Positions 27,092 to 35,728 of a DNA stretch of 64,000 nt are shown one piece after another. The notes beneath the pieces were generated by a model. That model was given only the letters and a program-made list of their open reading frames with translations, ran no database searches and had not been told where the DNA came from. Source of the stretch: Paracandidimonas soli. Lineage in GTDB: Bacteria > Pseudomonadota > Gammaproteobacteria > Burkholderiales > Burkholderiaceae_B. The translations under genes were made by a program, and so were the position numbers. The stretch is from contig NZ_SMBX01000001.1 in assembly GCF_004342005.1 (NCBI RefSeq), forward strand, positions 434,001 through 498,000, given 5' to 3'. Position 1 is the stretch's first letter. Each line of letters starts with the position of its first letter.

Positions 27092-27121
27092 GCATGCGAG
27101 GCGCCTGGGCGCCTCGCATGC
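27092..27121 (-). terminator. Strong intercistronic hairpin between binding-protein and ATPase genes
   Basis: A 14-bp perfect stem (GCATGCGAGGCGCC and complement, two-base spacer) 26 bases after the binding-protein gene. The downstream ATPase gene lacks an obvious promoter, so this is likely a partial terminator or a 3' stabiliser that keeps binding-protein expression above that of the membrane parts. Confidence 0.55.
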
Positions 27122-27146
27122 TGGTATGTTGGATGGGTGCGGATAT

Positions 27147-28181
27147 TTACCTGACGGCAAAGATCTTGCTGAATTCGCGGCCCCATTTTACAAGCTCTTC
27201 GTCGTTCAGGTCGCGTACGGGCTGCACGTCGGCGCTGTCCATGCCCTCGACGGGCGATTTCACGCCGGGCGCCAGCGTGTATTCGCCGACCTTGTTGGCA
27301 AGAATGCCCATGGCGTCCTTGCCCAGCCAGTAGTCCAGGAACACTTTGGCGGCTTCGGGGTGCGGCGCCTTGGACGTCAGGGCGATGGCGCGCGGCGAGC
27401 CCAGCAGCGGCTGGCCCGAGCGCGGGCCCCAGGCCAGCGGCGCGGGCGCCTTGGTGACGATGTACTTGGGCATCGAGATGGCGACCAGCTTTTCGCCGCT
27501 TTCGATCGGCGCCGGCGTGGGGCCGAAGGAAGCCACGAACATGGGCTTGTTGGCCGCCAGGCCTTTCAGGAACTGCATCCAGTCGTCTTCGCTCTTGAAT
27601 ACTTTTTCCTTGAGTCCCACCAGCCAGCCTATCGTCGAGGGGTGGTTCGACGGGTTCGCCATGACGATCTTGTCCTTCCACTTGGGGTCGGCGAGGTCTT
27701 CGTAGCGCGCGGGGGCGTCCGCGGGCTTGACGTGATCGGTGTTGTACAGATACGAGACATACTCTACGCCGAACTGGATGATGCTGTCGTCCTCGACGGC
27801 CCAGGCGGGGTAGCCTTCGAGCGAGGGGGAGCGGTAGGGCGCCAGCACGCCCTGTTCCTTGAGCATCTGCAGCATGGGCAGCGGCGCCTGCACGACGTCC
27901 GCGAGCAGCTTGCCGGCGTTGAATTCAGTCAGGATGGTGGGGATGAACTTGGAGCTGGAAATGCGGGTGTACTGGCCTTTGACGCCCGTGGCCTCTTCGA
28001 GGGCCTTCATGATGGGCTCGACGGCCGTGATGTTGGCGTAGAACACTGCTTGTCCTTGCGCTTTCGCCTTTTCCAGCAGTGCGCTTTCCGCGGCGCGGGC
28101 CAGCGGCAGACCGCCGGCCAGGCTCGTCATGCCTGCGGCGCCGGCCAGTTTCAGAAAGTTGCGGCGGTCGAAATGATCCAT
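27147..28181 (-). CDS. Tat-exported periplasmic binding protein of an iron(III)-type ABC transporter (FbpA/type 2 fold)
   Basis: First gene of the transporter operon, 344 residues. The N-terminus carries a twin-arginine signal (DRRNFLKLAGAAGM) with an AxA cleavage site near ARAAES, about residue 31. This is notable because most such binding proteins use Sec. Mature features: AVFYANITAVEPIMKALEEATGVKGQYTRISSSKF, DVVQAPLPMLQMLKEQGVLAPYRSP, YLYNTDHV and KWKDKIVMANPSNHPSTIGW, as in extracellular solute-binding family 1/13. No clear Tyr-Tyr iron ligand pair is visible at the usual C-terminal place, so a non-iron ligand is possible. Confidence 0.9.
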   Translation of the reverse strand: MDHFDRRNFLKLAGAAGMTSLAGGLPLARAAESALLEKAKAQGQAVFYANITAVEPIMKALEEATGVKGQYTRISSSKFIPTILTEFNAGKLLADVVQAPLPMLQMLKEQGVLAPYRSPSLEGYPAWAVEDDSIIQFGVEYVSYLYNTDHVKPADAPARYEDLADPKWKDKIVMANPSNHPSTIGWLVGLKEKVFKSEDDWMQFLKGLAANKPMFVASFGPTPAPIESGEKLVAISMPKYIVTKAPAPLAWGPRSGQPLLGSPRAIALTSKAPHPEAAKVFLDYWLGKDAMGILANKVGEYTLAPGVKSPVEGMDSADVQPVRDLNDEELVKWGREFSKIFAVR

Positions 28182-28424
28182 GGCTTTCTCGCTCCTTTGA
28201 TTTTGAAAGCTTTGTTTTATTCAGTGAAAGGCGGTTGCGCTTGCATATGGAACCGCCGCCCTCGGATGGTAATCGCTCGTTACCCGCTTGCGCAACAAGA
28301 ATAAGCCCTTGCGAGGCGGCCAGAGCCGCGTCCGCGGTGCATGTCCGATCATGCAGTTTGCTTTGATTGTTTTTGAGGATTTACGAGGGATGATGAGGGT
28401 GGTTGAGTATGAGTCTTATTAGTG

Positions 28425-28442
28425 TATGCATAAAAATGCATA
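28425..28442. promoter_or_regulatory. Palindromic operator-like site
   Basis: Inverted repeat TATGCAT-N4-ATGCATA, 18 bases, in the AT-rich part of the divergent region. Size and symmetry fit a dimeric helix-turn-helix regulator. Which of the two flanking operons it serves cannot be told. Confidence 0.4.
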
Positions 28443-28514
28443 TGATGAATAAAAGTGGCCAAAAGTTGCTATATGACGTGCATATATTGAGGAACGTAGA
28501 GGGTTAACCAGCAA

Positions 28515-28542
28515 TTGTCCCCTGCTGCGCCAGGGCTATAAT
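28515..28542 (+). promoter_or_regulatory. Sigma-70-like promoter of the formate dehydrogenase operon
   Basis: TTGTCC, 16 bases, then a perfect TATAAT. Transcription would start near 28549, giving a leader of about 57 bases before the start codon. No FNR box was recognised nearby. Confidence 0.6.
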
Positions 28543-28605
28543 TCATTTGTACAAGATAGGGATGTTGTCATCATTTATCACTATCGCCACAGGAGATTAA
28601 ATCCA

Positions 28606-31600
28606 ATGAGCGCAAATCTTACGCGTCGCGGCTTCTTGAAGCTGGCGGGGGCGGGGATGGCGGCCACGTCGCTCGGAGCCATGGGCTTCGGCGCGGCGGA
28701 AGCGGCAGAGGCGGCGCATGTGCGCGCCTTCAAGCTGGCGGCTACGACCGAAACCCGCAACATCTGTACATACTGTTCGGTCGCCTGCGGAATCATCATG
28801 TATTCCAAGGGCGACCTCGCTGCTGGTGAGAAGGCCGAGTTGATCCACATCGAGGGCGACGCCGATCACCCCGTCAATCGTGGCACGCTCTGTCCCAAGG
28901 GCTCGGCGCTGAAGGACTATGTCAAGGCTGAAACCCGCCTGACCAAGCCTCGGTACCGCGCCCCTGGCAGCGACAAGTTCCAGGAAATCTCCTGGGACGA
29001 AGCGCTCGACAAGATCGCTCGCGCCATCAAGGACGACCGCGACGCCAATCTCATCGAGAAGAACGCCGCGGGCCTTACCGTCAATCGTTGGACGACCGCC
29101 GGCTTTCTCGCCGCTTCGGCCACCACCAACGAAACGGCCTGGGCGACATGGAAAGTCGTTCGTTCGCTGGGTATAGTCGGATTCGATAACCAGGCGCGCG
29201 TCTGACACGGCCCCACGGTGTCCAGTTTGGGCCCGACATTTGGCCGTGGAGCGATGACGAACTCCTGGACCGACATCAAGAATACCGACCTCGTTGTCAT
29301 CATGGGCGGCAACGCCGCTGAAGCGCACCCGTGCGGCTTCAAATGGGTGACAGAGGCCAAGCATCATCGTGGTGCAAAGCTGATCGTAGTGGATCCGCGC
29401 TTCAACCGTTCGGCAAGCGTGGCGGATTACTATGCCCCGATCCGTCCCGGCTCGGACATCGCCTTCCTGATGGGCGTGATCCGCTGGTGTATCGAGAATG
29501 ACAAGGTGCAGTGGGATTACGTCCGCAACTACACCAACGTGTCCTATCTCGTGCGCGAGGACTTCGGCTGGCAGGACGGCATGTTCACCGGCTACGACGA
29601 GGCAAAGCGCGAGTACGACCAGACCAGTTGGGAATACCAGATTGGCGAGGACGGCTATGTGCTTACCGACGAAACGCTGCAGAACCCGCGCACCGTCTGG
29701 CAACTGCTGAAAAAGCACGTCGAGATCTATACGCCGGAGTTCGTGGAAAATGTCTGCGGCACGCCGAAAGACCGTTTCCTGAAAATCTGCGAAATGATCG
29801 GGGAATGCTCGTCGCCGACGAAGACCATGACCTCGATGTACGCGCTCGGCTGGACGCAGCATTCCAAGGGTTCGCAGAACATCCGCGGCATGGCCATGCT
29901 GCAGCTTCTGCTGGGCAATATCGGCGTGCCGGGCGGCGGCATGAACGCGCTGCGCGGCCACTCCAACATCCAGGGTCTGACCGACGTGGGCCTGATGTCC
30001 AACCTGATCCCCGGCTATCTGGCGATGCCGAAGGATTCGGAACCCGACTTCGAGACCTACATGTCGACGCGCGCCAACAAGCCCCTGCGTCCCAACCAGA
30101 TGAGCTACTGGCAGAACTACCGCAAGTTCTTCGTCAGCTTCCTCAAGACGCTCTGGGGCGACAAGGCCACGGCAACGAACGGCTGGGGCTACGACTGGCT
30201 GCCCAAGCTCGATATCCGGGAGTACGACGGCCTGCGCATGTTCGACATGATGTCCAAGGGCGAGGTGAATCTCTATTTCTGTCAGGGGTTCAATCCGATC
30301 CTGGCCTTCCCGAACCGGGGCAAGCTGACCGAGGCCTTCTCCAAGCTGAAGATGCTCGTGGTCATGGACCCGCTGCAGACGGAAACCGCCTCGTTCTGGG
30401 AAAACCACGGCATCTACAACGATGTGGACACCGCATCGATCAAGACCGAAGTCCTGGAACTGCCGACCACCTGTTTCGCCGAGGATGAAGGCGCTACGGT
30501 GAGTTCGGGCCGCTGGCTGCAGTGGCACTGGGCGGGGGTTACCCCTCCGGGCGAGGCACAGACCGATACCTGGATCATGGCCAATATCTATCTCAGGGTG
30601 AAGGCGCTCTACGAGAAAGAAGGCGGCAAGGCTCCCGAGCCCATCATGAATCTCAGCTGGGACTACAAAGAGGCTCACGAGCCTACGGCTGCCGAGCTTG
30701 CCCAGGAGCTGAACGGTCGCGCGCTCGAAACGGTCTACGATCCGGCAGACCCCAGCAAAAAGCTGCAGGAAAAGGGCAAGCTGCTGTCCGGTTTCGGTCA
30801 GCTCAGGGACGACGGTACGACCACGAGCGCCTGCTGGATCTATACCGGCTGCTTCACCGAGGCCGGCAACAACATGGCGCGTCGCGACAACAGCGATCCG
30901 TCGGGCATGGGCGTTTACCAGAACTGGTCCTTCTCCTGGCCAGCGAACCGTCGGATACTGTACAACCGCGCTTCGTGCGACCTGGATGGCAAGCCTTGGG
31001 ATCCTGCCCGCTCGATCGTCCATTGGGATGGCTCGAAATGGACGGGAGCGGACGTTCCGGATATTGCCCTGACCGCCAAGCCGCGTGAAGTCGGTCCGTT
31101 CATCATGAACCCCGAAGGCACCAGCCGCTTCTTCAGCCGCAAGCTGATGCGCGACGGTCCCTTCCCGACCCACATGGAGCCTTTCGAGAGCCCGGTCGCC
31201 AACCCGCTGAACCCGTCGATGCGCGGCAATCCCGCAGCGCGCATATTCGAGGGCGACGTGGCGCAGCTGGGCGACAGCAAGGAATTCCCCTTCGTGGCGA
31301 CTTCCTACCGTCTGACCGAGCACTTCCACTACTGGACCAAGCACAACCGCGTGAATGCCGTGAACCAGCCCGAATTCTTCGTCGAGATCAGCGAAGAACT
31401 GGCGGCCGAACGCGGTATCATCAAGGGCAGCCGGGTCCGTGTCTGGAGCAAGCGCGGCCAGGTATGGGCGAAGGCGGTGGTGACCAAGCGGATCCGTCCG
31501 CTGGTCTGCGACGGCAAGACAGTGCATGTCATCGGCATCCCGCTGCACTGGGGTTTCAAGGGCGCGGCGCGCAAGGGCTTCGGCCCGAACACGCTGGGGC

Positions 31601-31686
31601 CGTTCGTTGGCGACGCCAATATCGATACGCCGGAGTTCAAGGCCTATCTCGTCAATATTGAACCTGCTTCGGAGGGCACAGCATGA
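28606..31686 (+). CDS. fdnG: Respiratory formate dehydrogenase (N/O type) catalytic subunit, selenoprotein with in-frame UGA
   Basis: Periplasmic molybdenum (bis-MGD) subunit oxidising formate to CO2. Read through a UGA at 29203-29205 it is 1,026 residues; FdnG/FdoG are about 1,015. The Tat signal [11 protein letters not shown] is followed by the [4Fe-4S] motif with Cys54, Cys57, Cys61 and Cys96. The UGA falls at residue 200 in the context NQARV[22 protein letters not shown], where E. coli FdnG/FdoG have selenocysteine as the Mo ligand. The same frame continues without shift to the end. The stop overlaps the start of the beta-subunit gene. selA, selB and selC follow in the same direction, so the Sec reading is well supported. 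Gene callers that stop at UGA will split this gene into two pieces. Confidence 0.96.
29203..29248 (+). promoter_or_regulatory. UGA selenocysteine codon and SECIS-like hairpin
   Basis: Directly after the UGA, CACGGCC (29206-29212) pairs with GGCCGTG (29242-29248). An inner helix GTGTC/GACAT and an apical CCAGTTTGG segment lie about 17-25 bases from the UGA. Bacterial SECIS elements occupy this position, and SelB binds the apical loop G and U. The layout matches the E. coli fdhF/fdnG elements; pairing was drawn by eye. Confidence 0.8.
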
Positions 31687-32669
31687 CCGAGCGCGCACCC
31701 CAACCCACCACGGCGGCAGCCAATCCGCCGGTCCAGCCGCAGGCATCCAACCTGTTGCCCAGCGATGTCGTGCTCGCTTCGGCCACGCCGAATCTTCCGA
31801 AGCCCGAGCGGCAGCTGACGCAGGTGGCCAAGCTGATCGATGTGTCCAAGTGCATCGGCTGCAAGGCCTGCCAGACGGCCTGTATCGAGTGGAACGACAC
31901 GCATCCCGACATCGAGGAGAACGTGGGGGTCTATGAGAACCCCCACGACCTCACGCCGGAGATGTACACGCTCATGCGTTTCACCGAATACGTGAATCCC
32001 GCGACGAACGACCTCGAGTGGCTGATCCGCAAGGACGGCTGCATGCACTGCGAGGATCCGGGCTGTCTCAAAGCTTGTCCGGCGCCCGGGGCGATCGTGA
32101 AGTACTCCAACGGCATCGTGGATTTCATCGAGGAAAACTGCATCGGCTGCGGCTACTGCGTTGCCGGCTGTCCATTCGATATTCCGCGCATCTCCAAGAC
32201 CACGCACAAGAGCAAGAAGTGCACGCTCTGTTCGGATCGCGTGGCTGTGGGGCAGGGGCCCGCATGCGCCAAGGCCTGTCCGACGCAGGCCATCGTCTTC
32301 GGCACCAAGGACGACATGATCGCCCACGCCGAGGAACGCATCGAGGACCTGAAGTCCCGGGGCTACGAGAATGCGGGTCTCTACGATCCGCAGGGCGTGG
32401 GCGGCACGCACGTGATGTATGTTCTGCATCACGCGGACAAGCCCTCTCTGTACGCCGATCTGCCGGAAGATCCCAAGATCTCGCCGGTGGTCGAAGGCTG
32501 GAAGGGCGGGGCCAAGGACGCCGGCCTTGCCGTCGCCGGCCTGGCGGTCACGGGGGCCGTGCTGCATGGCATCTTCGCGCGCGCCAATCGTGTGACGGAG
32601 CACGAGGAGCAGGAGGCTCGCGCACTGGTCGACGCGACAGGTCGCACTGACAGCGACAAGGAGGCATGA
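31683..32669 (+). CDS. fdnH: Formate dehydrogenase iron-sulfur (beta) subunit
   Basis: Electron-transfer subunit of 328 residues that passes electrons from the catalytic subunit to the cytochrome b subunit. Four cysteine sets for [4Fe-4S] clusters are seen: [21 protein letters not shown] with its partners, [17 protein letters not shown] and [22 protein letters not shown]-terminal helix (about residues 286-306, [19 protein letters not shown]) anchors it in the membrane facing the periplasm, as in FdnH. It overlaps both neighbours by four bases. Its N-terminal extension (about 30 residues) is longer than in some homologues. Confidence 0.95.
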   Translation: MTERAPQPTTAAANPPVQPQASNLLPSDVVLASATPNLPKPERQLTQVAKLIDVSKCIGCKACQTACIEWNDTHPDIEENVGVYENPHDLTPEMYTLMRFTEYVNPATNDLEWLIRKDGCMHCEDPGCLKACPAPGAIVKYSNGIVDFIEENCIGCGYCVAGCPFDIPRISKTTHKSKKCTLCSDRVAVGQGPACAKACPTQAIVFGTKDDMIAHAEERIEDLKSRGYENAGLYDPQGVGGTHVMYVLHHADKPSLYADLPEDPKISPVVEGWKGGAKDAGLAVAGLAVTGAVLHGIFARANRVTEHEEQEARALVDATGRTDSDKEA

Positions 32670-33358
32670 TGGCTAGCAAATCTGTCTATTCCGCAAAGGG
32701 CGACAAGATCGTTTCCACGAAGCCTTTGGAAATCAGCCGGTATCGCGCCTTCACGCGCGCCAACCACTGGTTCACGGCGATCTGCACGATCCTGCTGATG
32801 CTGTCCGGTTTTGCATTCTTCCATCCTTCGCTGTACGGGCTGACCAGCCTGTTCGGCGGCGGGGAGATTGCGCGCTGGCTGCATCCCATCCTGGGGGTCG
32901 TGCTGTTCGTCAGCTTCCTGCTGATGTTCATCCAGATGTGGCGCTTGAACGTGGTGCGCCGCGAGGATATCGAATGGATGAGCAAAAGCGTCGACGTGAT
33001 CCGTCAGAACGAGGAAAAACTGCCCGAGCTCGGCAAGTACAACGCGGGCCAGAAGATCATGTTCTGGGCGATGACCTGGCTGATCCTGATCCTGATCGTC
33101 ACCGGCGTCATCATGTGGGAAGAGTTCTTCGCCGGATTCTTTTCCATTCCCGCCCGGCGCATCGCCCTGGCGCTGCATGCGCTGGCGGCGCTTGCCATGC
33201 TGCTCGTGTTCGTGATCCACGTTTATGCGGCCATCTGGACGCGCGGCACGATCCGGGCCATGACCCGCGGCACGGTCACGGGCGGCTGGGCGTATCGCCA
33301 CCACCGCAAGTGGCTGCGCGAGCTGGCTGGACGTCGCAGCCAGGGTTCGGCAAAATAG
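32666..33358 (+). CDS. fdnI: Formate dehydrogenase cytochrome b556 (gamma) subunit
   Basis: A 230-residue inner-membrane diheme cytochrome b that delivers electrons to quinone. Four membrane helices are predicted, near residues 35-55, 70-92, 130-150 and 170-195. Histidines suitable as heme ligands occur in [19 protein letters not shown] and [17 protein letters not shown]. Start region ATGATGG follows GGAGG; the first ATG overlaps the stop of the beta subunit. The N-terminus is about 12 residues longer than E. coli FdnI. Together with the two preceding genes it completes the enzyme. Confidence 0.94.
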   Translation: MMASKSVYSAKGDKIVSTKPLEISRYRAFTRANHWFTAICTILLMLSGFAFFHPSLYGLTSLFGGGEIARWLHPILGVVLFVSFLLMFIQMWRLNVVRREDIEWMSKSVDVIRQNEEKLPELGKYNAGQKIMFWAMTWLILILIVTGVIMWEEFFAGFFSIPARRIALALHALAALAMLLVFVIHVYAAIWTRGTIRAMTRGTVTGGWAYRHHRKWLRELAGRRSQGSAK

Positions 33359-33366
33359 TAGTATTC

Positions 33367-33393
33367 AGGTGCGCCGGGCAACCCGGCGCACCT
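33367..33393 (+). terminator. Hairpin between the cytochrome b gene and fdhE
   Basis: A 12-bp perfect stem (AGGTGCGCCGGG and complement) with a three-base loop, 9 bases after the cytochrome b stop. No U-tract follows. Since fdhE and the sel genes follow on the same strand, it probably tapers expression or marks a processing point between the abundant structural message and the assembly genes. Confidence 0.55.
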
Positions 33394-33431
33394 GCCCTGA
33401 ACGTAAAGAGACCGGCAGGTCCGGAGCATAC

Positions 33432-34343
33432 ATGTCGAATACCTTGCAACCCGACCCATCTTTAATCGGCGGCGTCCCAGAGGCGCCGCTGGCTTTTTTG
33501 CCGGATCCCGTCCGCCTGTTCCAGACGCGAGCGAAGCGTTTCTCCTTCCTGGCGGAAAGCAGCAATCTTTCTCCCTACCTGAGGCTGCTGGCTGAAATTT
33601 CCTCTCTCCAGGCACGCCTGTCGGTGATCCTGCCTGCGGTGGAACCCGTCGGCGAAAAGCGGCGCAAGGAAGCGGCCACGGCAGCCATGCCTCCCATCGA
33701 CCGCATGGCGCTGGCGGATGATCCGCAACTGATCGCAACGCTTGCAGCCTTTTGCGACGAAGCCGCCGGGTTCGAAATGCCTGAACAGGCACGCGATGCT
33801 CTGGCCGCGGTGCAAGAGGCCGATGATGAAGATCGGCGCTGGCTGCTGTCCAACGTTCTGTCCGACAACATTCCCGAAGACAGCGCGGCGCCTCACCTGT
33901 TCGCGTCCGCCGCTGTGCAGATCCATATGGCGCGCCTGGCGGCCACGCTGGATGCAGGCGCCCTGGTGCGTATCAGTACGGGCGTGTGCCCCTCTTGCGG
34001 CGGCCGCCCCGTCAGCTCCTCGGTGATGGGCACCCCCGGGATCGAAAATGTACGCTATGCTACCTGTTCCTGCTGCGCCACGCAGTGGAACGAGGTACGG
34101 GTCAAGTGCCTGTGCTGCGGGTCAACCAAAGGCATCAGCTACCGCTCGGTCGAAACGCACGAAGCCACCGTCAAGGCGGAGACATGCGCGGAATGCAATT
34201 CCTGGGTCAAGATCTTCTACCAGGTCAAGAACGCCAGTCTGGATCCGGTGGCCGATGATGTCGGCAGTATCGGTCTGGACATGCTCATGAAAGACAGCGG
34301 AAAACGCAAGTACGGCCTTAACCCTTTCATCGCGGGGTATTGA
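33432..34343 (+). CDS. fdhE: Formate dehydrogenase accessory protein
   Basis: Cytoplasmic assembly factor of about 303 residues, needed for active formate dehydrogenase in E. coli, where it binds the catalytic subunit. Four CxxC pairs sit in the C-terminal two thirds: CPSCGG, CSCCAT, CLCCGS and CAECNS (about residues 187-258), an iron- or zinc-binding rubredoxin-like set. ATG 33432 has GGAG with about five bases of spacing; the longer frame from 33369 would begin inside the upstream hairpin. Its stop shares a base with the selA start (TGATG), linking assembly and Sec synthesis. Confidence 0.93.
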   Translation: MSNTLQPDPSLIGGVPEAPLAFLPDPVRLFQTRAKRFSFLAESSNLSPYLRLLAEISSLQARLSVILPAVEPVGEKRRKEAATAAMPPIDRMALADDPQLIATLAAFCDEAAGFEMPEQARDALAAVQEADDEDRRWLLSNVLSDNIPEDSAAPHLFASAAVQIHMARLAATLDAGALVRISTGVCPSCGGRPVSSSVMGTPGIENVRYATCSCCATQWNEVRVKCLCCGSTKGISYRSVETHEATVKAETCAECNSWVKIFYQVKNASLDPVADDVGSIGLDMLMKDSGKRKYGLNPFIAGY

Positions 34344-35728
34344 TGTCGGGATTTCGCGCATTGCCATCGGTGGATCAGTTCCTGCTCTCCGATACCGGGA
34401 AGGCGCTTGTTGATCAGCACGGGCGGGCCAGGGTGCTGGCCGTCGCCAGGCAGCGGCTGGATGCCGCCCGGGAAGCCATCCGCGCCGGAGACGACGGCGC
34501 CGCGCTGGCCCAGGCGCTGCCGCGCCAGGTGGCCGAGACGCTGGCGCTGGAAGCCCGCTCCAGGCTGTGTCCGGTCCTGAACCTGACCGGCACCGTGCTG
34601 CACACCAATCTTGGGCGCGCCATCCTGGCGCAGGAGGCCATGCAGGCGGCCGTGAACGCCATGGCCAATCCGCTGGCGCTGGAGTTCGACCTGGACGGCG
34701 GCGGACGCGGACAGCGCGACGATCATCTGCGCGGACTTCTCTGCGAGCTGACGGGGGCCGAAGACGCCACCATCGTCAACAATAATGCCGCTGCCGTGCT
34801 CATCGCGCTCAATACGCTGGGCCAGGGGCGCGAAGCCATCGTCTCGCGCGGCGAACTGATCGAGATTGGCGGCGCATTCCGCATGCCCGACATCATGGCG
34901 CGCGCAGGCGCGCGCCTGGTCGAGGTCGGCACGACGAACCGCACCCACCCGCGCGATTACGAAAGCGCGATCACGCCGGATACCGGCGTGATCCTGAAGG
35001 TGCATACGTCCAACTACCGTATCGAAGGCTTCACCGCCGAGGTGCAGGCGCCGCAGTTGTCCGCCATCGCGCGCCAGGCTGGCGTGCCGCTGCTCAACGA
35101 CCTGGGCTCGGGCTCGCTTGTCGATTTGTCGGCCTATGGATTGCGGCGCGAGCCCACGGTGGCGGAGGCCGTCGCCGAGGGTGCGGACCTGGTGACGTTC
35201 TCCGGCGACAAGCTGCTGGGCGGACCGCAGGCAGGCTTCATCGTGGGGCGCCGCGACTTGATCGCAGCCATCAACAAAAATCCGCTCAAGCGCGCCCTGC
35301 GCCTGGACAAGATCCGTATCAGCGCGCTGGAAGCCACGCTGCGCCTGTATCTCGATCCGGACCGGCTGATTGAACGTTTGCCTACGCTGCGCATGTTGAC
35401 GCGCGTGAAGGCCGATATCGCGGCCCAGGCGGCGCGCCTGCAGCCGCGGGTGCAGGCCTTGCTGGAGCCGCTGGGCTACGCCGCGTCGGTCGCCGACTGC
35501 GAAAGCCAGATCGGCTCCGGCGCATTGCCGGTCGATACCATCCCCAGTGCCGGCCTGCGGCTGACGGGACCGGGGGGAGATGCGCCGGACAGGCTGTCTG
35601 CGCGGCTGCGCGCTTTGCCCATGCCGGTGATCGGCCATATCCGCGATGGCGCGCTTGTCCTCGACCTGCGCTGCCTGGGGGATGATGCGCAACTGATAGA
35701 GGCGCTGGAGGCGCTGGAAGCACCATGA
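34343..35728 (+). CDS. selA: L-seryl-tRNA(Sec) selenium transferase
   Basis: Pyridoxal-phosphate enzyme converting Ser-tRNA(Sec) to Sec-tRNA(Sec) using selenophosphate. About 461 residues, the usual size. PLP-lysine motif [14 protein letters not shown] puts the catalytic Lys at about residue 290. Also present are [15 protein letters not shown] near residue 75, [22 protein letters not shown], and [13 protein letters not shown]. The ATG starts within the fdhE stop (a TTG one codon upstream is less likely). Overlaps selB by four bases. Its substrate tRNA is encoded at 37681-37776. Confidence 0.96.
   Translation: MSGFRALPSVDQFLLSDTGKALVDQHGRARVLAVARQRLDAAREAIRAGDDGAALAQALPRQVAETLALEARSRLCPVLNLTGTVLHTNLGRAILAQEAMQAAVNAMANPLALEFDLDGGGRGQRDDHLRGLLCELTGAEDATIVNNNAAAVLIALNTLGQGREAIVSRGELIEIGGAFRMPDIMARAGARLVEVGTTNRTHPRDYESAITPDTGVILKVHTSNYRIEGFTAEVQAPQLSAIARQAGVPLLNDLGSGSLVDLSAYGLRREPTVAEAVAEGADLVTFSGDKLLGGPQAGFIVGRRDLIAAINKNPLKRALRLDKIRISALEATLRLYLDPDRLIERLPTLRMLTRVKADIAAQAARLQPRVQALLEPLGYAASVADCESQIGSGALPVDTIPSAGLRLTGPGGDAPDRLSARLRALPMPVIGHIRDGALVLDLRCLGDDAQLIEALEALEAP

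Larger units (their letters stand above)
28182..28605. promoter_or_regulatory. Divergent regulatory region: ABC transporter operon (-) and formate dehydrogenase operon (+)
   Basis: A 424-base gap without a gene. The half next to the transporter is GC-rich; from about 28380 it turns AT-rich. It holds the palindrome at 28425-28442 and a good sigma-70-like promoter at 28515-28542 reading toward the formate dehydrogenase gene, with AGGAG at 28591-28595 as its ribosome-binding site. Confidence 0.6.

Noticed and set aside
25647-28304. 885-residue plus-strand open frame
   Set aside because: Covers three well-recognised minus-strand transporter genes; high-GC antisense frame without domain features.
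28606-29205. A 199-residue Tat-signal protein ending at UGA, and a separate dehydrogenase from 29218
   Set aside because: Same frame on both sides of the UGA, selenocysteine context, SECIS-like hairpin and sel genes downstream; treated as one selenoprotein gene.
28597-31746. 1,049-residue minus-strand open frame
   Set aside because: Exact antisense of the formate dehydrogenase catalytic gene; His/Arg-rich shadow composition.
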